Source of the DNA: Symbiodinium microadriaticum
Lineage: Eukaryota > Sar > Dinophyceae > Suessiales > Symbiodiniaceae
DNA length: 64,000 nt
Reading direction: 5' to 3'
Assembly: GCA_001939145.1 (NCBI GenBank)
Contig: LSRX01000719.1
Coordinates: forward strand, 306,305 to 370,304
The translations under genes and the position numbers were made by a program. The notes below the pieces were generated by a model. That model was not told the DNA's origin. It saw only the letters and a list, made by a program, of their open reading frames with translations, and searched no databases. This document shows positions 42,711 to 54,916 of the stretch, piece by piece (the stretch's first letter is position 1; each line of letters begins with the position of its first letter).

Positions 42711-45700
42711 ATATTATACGGTCACACCTGAACACAGGGTCCTCTGATTTAATCCTGTCGTGCAAAAAGCCTGGAAACCCCGCGGCTGCAATCCTAACCC
42801 CTGCGTTAAACTCGAAGGCTATAGCTTCGAAGCCCGATTGCTATAAACAGCCCTACACCGCCAGCATGGGTCATACCCATTCGCAACCCTAAACCCTAAA
42901 CTACCCTTGTAGCCGAGTGAGCCCTGACATCATGAACCTCGCAAGTCTGTCTTGGAAAAAAGCACCCCGGAAACCTATACTGTATCATATTATATCATAT
43001 CATGTCATATCATATCCTACAATCGTTTCTTGTATTATATCATCTATATAGTACCTTTGTGCATTGTATTAAAACCCCACCCCAGTTATCTCAAAGCAGG
43101 AGCTCGTGGAGAGACCCTGCATTAACAGTGGGACTCGAGGTTTCAGGGTTTCGGGGCATCATCGTGACTTGTGCGTTTGGGTGAGTGCAACCATGGCTCT
43201 CCGTTTCCTTTCTTCAGGGGTACCCGGCAGTCGCAATAGGCCTGGATGTGAAAGGGACTATAAGGGTTCCATCCAGGTTGTACAGGGCTCTGTCATGTAG
43301 CGGTTCTGTAGAGGTTCTACAAGGTATTTGGGTTAGGGGGCTCTAGACTCTGGACTGTCAAGGATTTGGCTGCGTAGGGAAGGCCAAGCCCACATGCACA
43401 AAAGCCTTGATGCCATGTGGATCACTAGGGACGGATGTTGATGGAAGTTTGTCTTCTTCCACCCGAAATCGAAGTTCTCAAACCTTTCAGGGGGAACCGA
43501 CGGTTCAGGCCCTCAGGCTGAGGCCGTTTAAGGTTTAGGTTTACGGAGACCAGAATCATGTTCAAACCTTTAATGGATGTTTGCCGGCTTTTTTCCTCGA
43601 GTCCCCTATGCTCTGGATTTTTTGTAGCCGAGCCGGCCGAATGGCACCAACTCGGCTTCATGACCGGCGGGTGTTTCTCGAAGGGGCCGTGGCCTCCTGT
43701 GGTGGTACTCATCTACCTTTGAAGTACGATGGACCAAATTTTGGTCTGGGATTCGGCTTCCTGAAAGCAGTTATGCCACATGGGATTCAGATTGGGATCA
43801 TCTCCGGGGCTAGGAGATTGATTCCAAAACCTTAAGAGTAGTCGTTTTAATGCATACAGGGAATCTTGCGGAGACAGCCCCAGGTGGACTGTAGGTCTGT
43901 AGCTCGGATTGACAGATTGATATCCGACGTCTCTGGCCGTGCAGCTGCCGATACCAGGCCTTCCGAAGGCAATAACATACTGCGCGGCTCTTCAGCTGGG
44001 TTCATATGTCAAAGCGTCGTTTGTCTGCGGACCTTGCCCGTATACGTCCGAGCGCGAGTGTGAAAGAACAACTACGCGCACAAGGCAAAAGCTGTTTGTA
44101 GGCTATGTTTAGATATACACGACGACGAAGGCGAAGACGCAGCAGCACCAGCATTATCCTTCCTAGCCCTGCTGGTTTGGTTAGACTGATGATGCTTTTG
44201 TTTGTTGCTGATGCCTTTGCACGACCAGAGCTCGTGTTAAGTTCGCCCTTCAGACAAGGGCTGAGTGGAGGCAGAAGTCAGATTTCGGAAAAAAGTGGCG
44301 ACTGCTTGTTGTAGCAAACTGTAAAACCCATCAGCTCGTGCGAAAACCGCCGTGAGGGCTGAAGCTTCGTGAGCTTACCCGGTTGATCTCCTCTGGCTTT
44401 CAGACAGTCTTCGAAGCTTGGTACAAGAGCCTTCCAAGCTTGGAAGTAGAGCCAACTTCGCCGTCTTTTGAACCCTGGCCTTGAATCCTCGAAGAGGTCA
44501 CAACATGTGCCACACGAATCCTTGTTTGGTGAAGATGCATCATAGCGCCAAGGAAGGCAGTTTCGATGATTCTGTTGTGCAGTTCCCGATCTCGCCATTG
44601 AGTTCTTGGATCGACTCTCAGGTCTTGCTTCGTGTATGCATACATGACGGAGATGTGGTACTACTCGCCGGTGGATGCGTGGAGCTTGGAGTACCCCTGG
44701 GATTTCCATAGGCCATATGTTCTGGAGCAGTTCCGGGTCTTGGTCTTTCGGGGTTCTAGGGCACGAAGGACACATTGTGAGTCAGGTGGATACTTTACTT
44801 AAACCTGGCTGCCAGGTCCAGCATACCCTGTGTATGACTTGAAGTAGAGTGGTGTACCAGTATCTCATGATGGTTGTTGTCCTAACACCTTGCCTGATGC
44901 CGCTCGAAGTGAGGCATCGACTCAGTCCTTTTCGATCTGTAACGTGCGGTTGCACGCTGCATCCTCTGGGCTCGGCGGCTTCCAACTTGCAGAACTTGCA
45001 CAGAAGGCCCTGCAGGAGTTGAAGGCCAGATCCAAGGTCCGAAACGACAGCCGGCACAACGCCAAGAAAGCGAGCCTTGCAAACCCTCACGATCCCGAAC
45101 TTGATAAAACAAAAACGAAGCCCGATTCCGTACTGCCGGAGTTCTGGCAGTCTGCCTTCTCAGGACAAGGAGTTCGAGGGGCTCTGACCCAAGTGAGAGT
45201 GAGAGCGCTTTGCTCAACAAGGAGTTTCAGGCCCTTCTCGTCGGAAGTTTTGAGATCGTGGGGCGTTCCGGTTCAAGCTTGCGGATGTAGGTCCCACACC
45301 GCCCTGATTACATCGTCTTCCGCCTCCACTGTTTCTGTGTGCTTGTTTACATCTGTATGTAGTCACATGGCGGTAGCAGGTACGGTTTCCTTTTGGTTTG
45401 CGATGTTCAAGTAGGATGTGGTGTAGCGCGCGTTCCCTGGATGTGATGAAGGACTCGTAACTTCCCAAGCCCTTCGGGCTTTGGAAAAGGAAAACCTAAC
45501 ACCCGGCAACCCCATCCTGCGTCCGAAAGCCTCAACCAACATGCCCAGAGTCCCATCGAGTTCATGAGCTTATGGGCACCTGCAAGAATTACAAGACACG
45601 TCGCATCTGCCATGGGCATGTCTTTTTGGACCCCAGCTGATAGGCCGATAGCCGAATCGCTTCAACAAAAACCTTGAATGAAAGCCCCCAAACCCACATG

Positions 45701-48700
45701 CACGTAGCACTACGGTCCGAGGAGATGACGCAAGGCCCCGACATAAAATACAAAAACGCTCCAACCCTCACCGATCAGGTCGGGCCTTCTCTGCGATGCC
45801 TACTTCAACATCGCCCCCGCCTTGGTTTGAGGGGAAGTCTGATCCCTGACTCAAGAACTGTCACTGTTTCGGGTTAACGGAGCCTTGGCACCCGTGATTT
45901 GGACAACACAACTTCAGACTGCAGGTTAGTTAACTCGTTAGTGAAGTAGCCCGTCAATTCAGCACATCATCATGTGCTGAGTTCGGCATTCCAGCAAGTC
46001 CTTCGGTCGTTGGCAAGTGGGGCCCTGTCGTTCAGTCGTGCATGACTGGCCACTGCAAAGTTACCTATTGCCTCGATGTTAGTTGTCTGCTGGTTGTTGT
46101 GCTGCTATCCAAGAAGGTCTTCCATAGCAAGGGCCAACAAACAGGTGCCGCAATGGATCTGCTTTGCATGTTGATGCTAGGCTGCAGGAGCACAGCTTAG
46201 AGCAAATAATCTCGATGTGTGCTTGAATTGCTCTAAACACTTGGTGAAGCTAAACTTTACTATTCTGCAAGTTGACTATATAAATCCCAGCGGATGCAAA
46301 ACTGCAACAAACTTGTATCCCTGCCCGAGGCCCGGTACCACATTGGCTCGCTAGCGTGCGGGGGCCCAGCAGGAGCTTGGTATTTGGCGCCCGTTTTGGG
46401 GCTTCAGTCCTTATTAGGACGGCCGGTGTGCAGTTTTGCACAGGAGTGGCAGGTTTGGGATGGATCTGGCCCGTCCTTGCCTGCATTCAGGAAGTCTCGG
46501 GCCAAACGGTCATTCATAGTTCCGTCGTGAGTCGTGCACCATGATATTCTCGGCTCACCTCATGTTGCGAAAATCCCACTCTGATACGAGTTTTGACGCG
46601 AGACGATGGTTGCTGCACACCCTTACTATACACTCACCAAGCACCAAGCCTGACTCAATTCAAAGACACTGAACCCAACGACACCTTGAACCTTCAGATA
46701 GAATCCCCAATCAGACCGTGGACCACCATCCTTGCGCTGGAGTCAGCACATCAAACTTGGAAGGTATGGCTCGCTGTTGATTTTCATCTTCCGCCCGCTT
46801 CGCGTCGCCGGAGCCTTGAAGCTCAAGCACTAGATCCAGGCATAAGTGTTCTAGGGTGGGGGGAATTGTAGGTTACCGTTCGTAGGAGGCTAGGTATTTA
46901 TCTTTGATGCAGTGCGCTTCCTTGCTTTTCTCGGGGTGGTCGAGGTTTTTCCCAAGCTCTCAACACCAAGCCCCTCCTCTTCGAGCGTCAAGATCCCACA
47001 AGACTAGAACACCATAAGCCTAAATCCGGAACCCTGTGCCGATGCAGTATGTGTACCTCAGACCCAAAACCCTTATCTCTCAAGTTCTGTGACTAAAGCA
47101 CGGAGAGAGTCGCCGTGGAGTCACAATATGGAGCCCTCGAAAGATATGGCCGATGGCCAAGGCGAAGACCATGTAGCAGGTAACTTCAATGGTAACACTC
47201 TGAAACTTCAAGAAAGAGTCTTGTGTTCCCCGCCCGGGCAGACTTTAACTAAGCAAACAATTTTGTCCCAAGACTTTGAACCTCGCAGAGCCAGGGATGC
47301 AGAGGGCAGACAGCAACCCTTAACTTGACCCTTCTCGTAGGTCTTTGCGGCCCAGCTCCAAAAACTAGATTGCTCTGGTTTTGCTTGTTGTCTTATTTGG
47401 TGAGGAGGTTTTGAGATTAAGTGCTTGGGGTTTGGCACGATCCCAGGCTCCTTACAGCTCAAAGTGGTGTTTGGATGTAGGGTGCAGGCGGGTTCAGAGT
47501 GCAGCGTTCAGAGTTTAAGCGGTAACCTTTCAGCTAGTTTGGGGAGTTAGCACAATCTCGATACAGACCCGAACGAAGCTAAAGTTGTCGTTCCCCTGGG
47601 AACTCGGCAAGCATAGCTGCTAGACAGCTAGAGCTTTCGGGGTTGCGGGCTAATTCTGGTATGTTGGGCGTTTGAGATTGTGGTCTGCGGAAAGTTCGGG
47701 TTTAGGGCTGCGGTGGTTCAGGCAGCGGTTAGGGTTTCGACCGAAGTGCTTGTGCTTGCAGCCTGTTGGCTGTGACACTCAGGTCTTGGACGTCCTGACA
47801 CGTTGCTGGGGTCGCAATTTGGGTAGCTATGGTGGTTGCCCAAAAATCCCGAAACCACAGCCCGAGCTCCCACACCCCAGAAGTGCGCCAGTATTTTGCA
47901 CAGAGTTGGCAGCATGCTGCCAACGCTATGGGGGTCCGGCCCTACTGGAACGGTGATATCTCCGGTAGGGTTTTGCATGGGTTCGTGGGCCTTAGGGGTG
48001 GTGTGTAGGTCTTTGACATGTTTGTCGGGAGTTTCGGGGGTTCACCGTCGTTTGAGTTGGAAGGGTTGGGTGTGCGTCGTTCGAAGTCCACGCCCTACCC
48101 AGGTCCCAAAGCCGCCAATCAGCTTGTTTTGAAGGGCCCAAAGATAGCCGGCTCTACTTAGATCCAATCTTTCAGGACTGGATTTGGGACTGTTAGAGTG
48201 AACTCATTCAATTTTTTCCTCCAAGCCGAGGACCTATCCGCAAAGCGGAGGAGGACGACGAGAATTGCTGCGTATGGGCGGTTAGCAAGGTGGAGCTCCA
48301 AGTCCGCGTGTCTCGCTTCGTAAATCCCTCGCAATACACTTACGAATCAGAGACCCTTCGATCCCGTTTTTCGGGGAGAGAATTGCATAAACCTGATTCC
48401 CGAAAGGATTTCTCGAGCCTTCTATGACCTACTCTTTGTGGGTGAACCCTAGCAGCGAGTTTGTAGGAACCCTTCAAAGAGGTAGGTTCTAGTAGGTTAG
48501 GGTAGGTTCTAGTAGGTTAGGGTACTGGGTACAAGTGCTGCAACATCCCCCTACTTGTCCGGCTTATGGCTTACCGGTGCTGAGCAGACATCGAAACTCG
48601 AAGGGGGCTACTCAGGCATGTTCTGGGGTTGGGTGGTCACAGGAGCATGTCCAGATATACTTTAGACATTGCCTTTAACAGTAAATCTAAGTGTTCACTT

Positions 48701-51120
48701 TGCTACCCAAGACCCCATAAAACAGTTACTGTTAGAGGAAGGGCCTAAGATATACTTACCTACTTACCTGGTGGATGTCAAACTTCGTTCGATTCTCGGC
48801 TAGGTCTCCCTTCTGTCCGGAAGCCCAAACCCAAAACCCCACAACCCTTGCCGTGTAAGCTCGGAAGCCTGAGGTTCTGACTCCTACGGTTGATGGTATA
48901 AATCCTGCATTACCCATAATAATTAAGGAATATACTTATAATTCCCATAGTTTAGGGTCCTTAAGGTATTGCAGGGTGTATATCATCAACCATAGCCCTT
49001 GCGCCGCTTCTCTGGACAGGTCAACTGCTGTCGAAAAGCCTGGGGCCTTGGATTGTTTGGTTTAACGGTTTAGGGCTTTGGGTTTTAGGGTTTGAGGGTT
49101 TAGGGTTTAGGGTTAAGGGTTTAGGATAGTTACCACTCGGCATTCAGAGTTCGGGATGTGCGGTGGCAGGACTGCGTCACTGTTGAAAACCACTAGACCC
49201 TGGCCCTGAACAGCCAACATCAGCCAACCCCTGAAGCACAAATCCTACCTATCCAGCCGAGATGTTCGCAGTAGCGCAAGCTCGGTCATTCCCGCGTGTG
49301 CATGTTGAAGCTTTACTTTCGGAATCTGGTATGAAACTCGGCTCTGAACTGAAATCTGGTTTGTGAAGTCGTGGCTTGGTGGGTGGGGACGAGCTGGGGA
49401 TGTAGTGCGCGGGGTTGGTGAACTTGAGCTCTTTGAAACAGTTGGTCCTGCTGGAGTAGTGCTGGTCTTTGGGTGTGTTTGATCGCCTGGGTTTAGGTCC
49501 TAGAAGTGTGAGTGTTATGCCTCCGGCGCTCTGGCTCGTCGTTCTCGCAGAGCGTTGCCCCGGGTTTGAATTCTTGCCTTCTTCGTGCGAAATCCTAAGT
49601 CATCTACGGCCGAGGGATGCGAGAAGCTCGTCGGGTTCTACAAGCCCTGGACTCATGGAGAGAGCTGGGATGAGAAGAGATGGTTTTAGCGGTACGGTTC
49701 TGGGTCCTGATAAACACGGATGCTACTGCTGGGGTTCCCCCTGCTGTCTGAAACACCCCATGAGTACGTACAGCTTTGGGGATTCAGGCTTTCGAATTCT
49801 GGCCCTGTGAGACTTCGCGAGGTTAAGGCTTTGGGGATGTAATGGGGGGGGGGGGTGAAATGGGGGGGGGGGGGTGAACGCTTTCTTATTCTTTGGACCT
49901 GGAAGCTGTCTTTCCATGTGCTTCCGTACTTTGTTCGGGTTAGGGTGTTGGGGTTTAGGGTCCATAGGGTTCTATGAGGGTGTGAGGCATGAGTAGTAGG
50001 AGACAGGCTTAGCGTACTGGGCCGTAAGCCGATACTTCGATTCCTGGGGGGCCTTGGTGAGCTTGTGCTTGTCTCGACATGTTTCCACTGTCACCCTGGC
50101 TGTGCAAGTGCATAACATGCTGATAATGGGTTTTGATACGTCCAGCCTTCGATTCATGTCGGTGCTGGGCAAGTAGTGTAAGCTAGAATGCAAAATGAAG
50201 GCAAGTTCGTCAATGTTTCTTGAGGCGCGGTTCGGATCAGATGTACAGCTGTTTCTGCGCCTGTAGTTTTCACCAACAAAATCATCATTGTCCTCTTCCT
50301 CGCAAGCAGGCTCCGAACATGGATGCTCGGTTTGGAAGATCTTGACCCTGAATCCTGAACCCTATTGGCCTTATTGCCCTTTAGCCACTTTAGCCATGCC
50401 GCCAAACTTCGTGACCCTGAGTTTCCCAAACTCGAGGCCGATGCCTACAGTTCATCGTTCCCCACGCAGCGAACATCTAAATACTCCGGCCCAAGGGATA
50501 CGTAGTCGGCTTTCGCTCCACGCATGTTTCAGGTCCCGGCCTAGGGTTTTTGAGGCGTTCAGGATGAAGGGCCTGGAAAACTGCGACTTGAAGTCCAATG
50601 CCAAGTTGATCCACGGAGCCCACGAAAGCGGGCCCGCCGCCGAACCACCAACTTTCCCCGGTGTCTGAGGGAATATCTCCGACCCCTTCGAAGGAGTCGG
50701 GTCCTAAGCCTCGTATTTGCAGATTCGTTGCCACCTTGAGATGATGGGCCCAAAGGCCCAAAACACATGGATTTCAAGGATTCTTGGACTGGTATAAGGT
50801 GAAGGGCTCATAAGATGAAGGGTTATCGCCAAGGTGAGGTTTGGGCTCCCTAGGTTTATACACCGTTTTTGAGTGATATATTTAGTCCCCCAGCAATCAA
50901 GGGGTTGGTGTTTGCAACCTATGTTTGGATCAGAGAAGTCGGCCGCCACGGTTATACGACCGCCAGGGGGTGCGGGCGGCTAAGAGCGTCTCAATACTGG
51001 ACATGGATTGACAGAGTAACCCGAAACCCGAGCAACCCGCAAGGACGAAAGGCTTTGCAGGGTTCAGGTTTCAGGGCCAATTGCGTGCTGACATTTTCGG
51101 GCCTCTGCTGAAGAACGGCA
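42711..51120. other. Telomere-like filler with isolated candidate exons
   Basis: The clearest telomere-type block in the window is at 49078-49126 (near-perfect TTTAGGG units). GGTAGGTTCTAGTAGGTTAG is repeated at 48482-48525, and G-runs lie at 49845-49873. Candidate islands: 44945-45180 (contains FQLAELAQKALQELKARS), 48250-48320 (two readable frames) and 50395-50450 (contains AAKLRDPEFPKLEADAY). None is strong enough to call a gene. Confidence 0.35.
49078..49126. repeat. Interstitial telomere-type repeat (TTTAGGG)n
   Basis: Successive TTTAGGG and TTGAGGG/TTAAGGG units make up about 48 bases. This is the best-preserved of many such tracts; others are at 23084-23105, 42884-42903 and 54952-54985. 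Confidence 0.85.
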
Positions 51121-51132
51121 GATGAGGCAATG

Positions 51133-51795
51133 CTGGCAGTCACCAAGTCCGATTTCAAAAAAGGGCTTTGGCCTCCAGCCCCGACCCTAAACACCGATGG
51201 CGGAGTCGAAAGCCTGAACCTTGTTGACGATGGCAGGTGCTTATATGGACATGGCCATGACCGGCCACGATTTCCAGCAGAGCTCCAGGGACGCCAAGCT
51301 CCGGGCCAAGCTTTTAGGTGCTGGGTTTGGCGGCTGAAAGTATCATTGAAATGAAACCCTGGAACCTTGGATTGGTATCGGACCACGCCCCCAAGGCTTT
51401 AAACCCCAAGAAGACCCTCCTGCAGTTTTTGCAATGAGACACTATACAATTACTGTAGCTTTATCCTCCTCGGCGTTCAACTGATCGAGAGGCAGAGGCC
51501 GAACAGAGAGAGAGACAGGGATACAGAGCGAGAGACAGAGAAAGGGAAGGGGAAAGTAAAAAGAGGAAAAGGAGAAGGCAACACACACGAAAGAGAGAGA
51601 GAGAGAGTGACTGAGTGAGAATCAACTACGAAGGACTCAGCTAACCAACTAGCTGGTGCCCGGCAGAGAACACATTCCATTCAAGCGGACGAAGTTGCAA
51701 AAGCCAGCACATGCTTCCTGTCCAGTTACTTCCTTGACGGGCGAACCGTCAACGTGTCCGAGTTCGATGGCCGCGGTCTCGGAGGAGCCTTTTGA
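51133..51795 (+). CDS. EF-hand-like exon cluster
   Basis: Three islands occur. 51133-51170 follows CGGCAG and reads DEAMLAVTKSDFKKGL. 51237-51318 follows GGCAG and reads AYMDMAMTGHDFQQSS then RDAKLRAKLL, before GTGCTGG. 51727-51795 follows GTCCAG and reads YFLDGRTVNVSEFDGRG. Each contains a loop-end pattern (V/M-T-x-x-D-F, V-x-x-S-E-F) like the EF-hand exons at 17-31 kb. The islands are too close together to be joined with the long introns seen upstream. They may be exons of the same or a second EF-hand gene. Confidence 0.35.
51484..51612. repeat. GA-rich repeat
   Basis: AGAGAGAGAC and AAAGGGGAAGG-type purine units lie between the second and third EF-like islands. Confidence 0.8.
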
Positions 51796-51799
51796 ACAG

Positions 51800-52740
51800 C
51801 TTGGGGCTTTGGGTTCACGAGTTTGGGCTGGGCCTTACCGTTGCTGCAGGCTCTGACTGAGGGTTCGGTTTTTGTAAGGGTTTATTAGAAAGCTGTGCAG
51901 GTTGTGGTTCTCATCTTTCGGATGTGGACTGTGTCGTGTCGGTATCAGTCTGCTTTTTCGAACACCTCAAAGTTTCACTTTGGAGCAGGAAGCTGTCACA
52001 AGCCCCGGCACGACCCCCATCAAGCCCAAAGCTTTGTACTGCTCTGGCTGCTTTGGCCTAGTGAGTTTTGTTGCATATCCCCAAGCCCACGCTACCTTAA
52101 ACATGGTTGGTATTGCCCTTGCTATGGTCGTAACGATAATGATGGTGACGATGGCCATGATGATGGTGATGGTGGTGATGATGATGATGATGACGACGAT
52201 GATCTGGTAAGTGATGCGTGCGTAACGACCTGGTTGTGCCACCTTTTCAGAATCGAAATTGGTGGTTTTACATGCATTGCTGGCATTGCTGCTACTAGTA
52301 CATGCATAGCGGCTGTGCGCCGGGCAATTCCATGGAGCCCCGAAGCAAAACAATGATGGTGATGTTGACGACGATGATGATGATGATTCAATGATGATGA
52401 TGATGATGATGATGATGATGGTGACCATGATGATGACGATGATGACGATGTGGATGGCGAAGGTGACGATGATGACAGTCACGAGGATTTCTGTGGCTTC
52501 TCTTGCCAGCAGCATTTGTTGCTACGAGGTTGCCCTATACAGAAAGTCGAGGTATGACTATCCCTAGCCACAACCCCAAACCCTTAGGGTTTTGAGAGTT
52601 TGTGGCCTTCAATAAAACAGTAAAACTTCAACTTTCTGTGGGGCCCCCAAAATGAACATCAATATCTCCTTTTCGTCCCTATCTGAGTATATCATACTAT
52701 ACGCCGCATAAGACCCCGTTGTTGCCCTTAAGCTTTTGAG
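51800..52740. other. GAT/ATG microsatellite region
   Basis: GATGATGATG arrays lie at 52130-52205 and 52355-52475, separated by normal-composition DNA. Frames across them are Asp, His or Ile runs. No gene is supported. Confidence 0.7.
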
Positions 52741-53115
52741 GTGCTGCTCTGCTGGTTGCCACAGCCTGCAGCTTCTTTGTCTCGGCTTTGGGGGCCGCGC
52801 TGGTGCGGCTGATGTGCGCCGCGCGGCACCCCAGAATGGGCAACCAAAGAGTGGGGTTTGGGATAGGGCTAGGATGGGCAGTCCTCGAGTCCAGTCGCGA
52901 AAAAGGGGCTGGGATGGGTAAGTGTGGTGAATGGCAACCGCAACGTGATATGTTTGGTTTAGGCTGACGAGGTCTGGGGATGGTTTGGACTCAGCTGTTG
53001 CATTTTTTTACAGGTAGTAGGGGCTTTTGCGACGGCAGGCTGGGCTCAGGCGTGCCTCGACATTGGACGTGCCGGGCTGTTCCAGAAGAGGGCATATGCC
53101 ATATGCATTGTCTGG
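52741..53115 (+). CDS. Two joined exons of an unknown membrane protein
   Basis: Exon 52741-52850 follows TTTTGAG. It encodes a membrane helix, AALLVATACSFFVSALGAAL, then VRLMCAARHPRMGNQR. Exon 53014-about 53115 follows a long T-run and ACAG, and reads VVGAFATAGWAQACLDIGRA then GLFQKRAYAICIV. The intron 52851-53013 is a canonical GT-AG of 163 nt, and the phases agree. The 3' end is uncertain because the frame stops at 53122; GC donors near 53091 and 53116 are possible. The mix of small residues and positively charged loops suggests a transporter or channel, but I recognise no family. Confidence 0.5.
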
Positions 53116-53122
53116 GCCCCTT

Positions 53123-54846
53123 AATTTTTAAATCCTTTGGGTATCAGAAATCCCGCAGAACACTGTGCACGGGTTCAAGTCTACTTGTAGCAGAGCAGTC
53201 TTGCATGGTCCAAGATATGTGATTCACCTGCAGACCACTCAAGGTGGCACGATAAACGTAACGACTATATGGTACATAGTAGGTACCTAGCTGGACCTTT
53301 GTCGTGAAATCATGAAAGCAGCCCCCCTACTGCGATCCCGGTGACTAGAGCAGGTGCCACAAAGGGAACCCTGTCATGAAAGCACATACCTCAAAGAGAT
53401 TCTGGTTCTTCAAACAGCCAGCCTGAAGGAAATCCTGTTATTCATTCAAGCAGCTGCCTCAAAGGGAACCCACACTTGAACCACACCCACATTACTTACT
53501 TAAGTTTCAAGAGCAGCTTGCGATTGGGGTTTGAGTTGGATGCCTGCTTTTTATGATCAGACTGCGGCGAACTACCTCACGGTTATTACACCGACAATTC
53601 TGAGCATATCCCAGTTACATAGTTCTGTAGTCTTAATATGCCCTTACACTAGGTCTGCCAGAAGTACAGGCCTCTTCCCTACTTCTGTTTTGGGGTCTCC
53701 TTATGGAAACTGACAACTAGGAAAGGGGGCAGCCTTGTATTCAGGTCTATGAATGCCCTCATATATCAGTCAGGTCGTTTGTAGTTGAGACTGATCGGTG
53801 ATCGGTGCACATATGGAGCAATGACTCCGAGAGCACTCTCGGGCTGGGGCCTTTCGGGTGGTTTATGGTTCAGATGGTTCCGGCGTGTATTTCGCTGCCC
53901 TGGGAGCCTCTGTAGCGTGACGGACTTATGTGGAGCCTTGCCTGCTCTGTGCGAGAGTGCGAGTCGAAACCCGCTCAGCGATTAAGAAGACACTTAGCGA
54001 TTGTTTGCTTTGTTGTGTGGACCTGGTCCCGACCTGTAGTGAGCCCTGTAGTGCGCATACGAACCGAGAGACCTCGGCTGGCAGAGTCCGAGATGCGAGA
54101 GCGCAAAAGTCCGGCGACTCGTTCAGGCACAAATCCCAACCCTTAAAAAAGAACCCTCCCAAGCCCGCACAGCTTTGAATCCCGTTAATTCCAGGCGTGG
54201 CCCGACTACAGCTCGACCACCAGCCCCAACTACGTGATGGCTCGGGACTTAGGGCTCTTGGGGTTTTCAGCAAAAAGGTATTTTCGGGTTTAGGGGCTAG
54301 CTTGCAGGGCAGAGGTGGTTGTGGGTTCAGGGTTCAGAATTTAGAAACGGTCGTAGAGTCTTGCTTGCAATGGTAGAGGGTTCAGTTTGTAACGTTGTAG
54401 TGTGTTTGGATCGACTTAACGCGCTTGCATGTTTCGGCCAGGGGGGAGCTTAAACATTTTGGGTGTCGAGACTTCGTCGATGTGGTCATGTGGCACGGCT
54501 TTGAGGAGAGAGAGAGAGAGAGAGACACACACACAGACGGTTTGGGCGTAAGGTTTGGGAGGAGTGAAGGCTAGGCTCAACATGTTCAAAGCCATCGTCA
54601 CTCACGCCACGGCTGTTGGACCCTTTCAATCCGTGCTTTCCCAACCCTAAAGCCTAGTGTCCAAGCGCCCAAACGCCTAAACTTCTGAACCCTATCCTTT
54701 CGACCCTAGACTTGAAAACGCCGAACCCGGAACCCACAACCCTAAACCCTGAGTGGAGGCTTGCCGGCCTTGTGAAAGTGTGAGAGTCGAAACCCTGAGT
54801 GAACCCACAATCCACAGCTCTAAACCCTAAACGTCTCAGCACCAAG
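53123..54846. other. Filler
   Basis: It contains telomere-like words, a GA/CA run (54505-54535) and two related forms of the dispersed motif at 53933-53980 and 54757-54795. No gene is supported. Confidence 0.45.
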
Positions 54847-54916
54847 CCATCTCCAATCAGTTGCCGACGTTCGTGACCTTTTTGTCCTTCATGGCTTCGA
54901 GCTCGGAGGTTCCAAG
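54847..54916 (+). CDS. Isolated exon candidate with GTAAGC donor
   Basis: The exon lies between CACCAAG and CCAAG|GTAAGC. One frame reads VADVRDLFVLHGFELGGSK; another is hydrophobic (LPTFVTFLSFMASS). The good donor and the lack of repeats support an exon. The gene is unknown. Confidence 0.3.

Noticed and set aside
52122-52515. Asp/His/Ile-rich frames
   Set aside because: They are translations of the GAT/ATG microsatellite.
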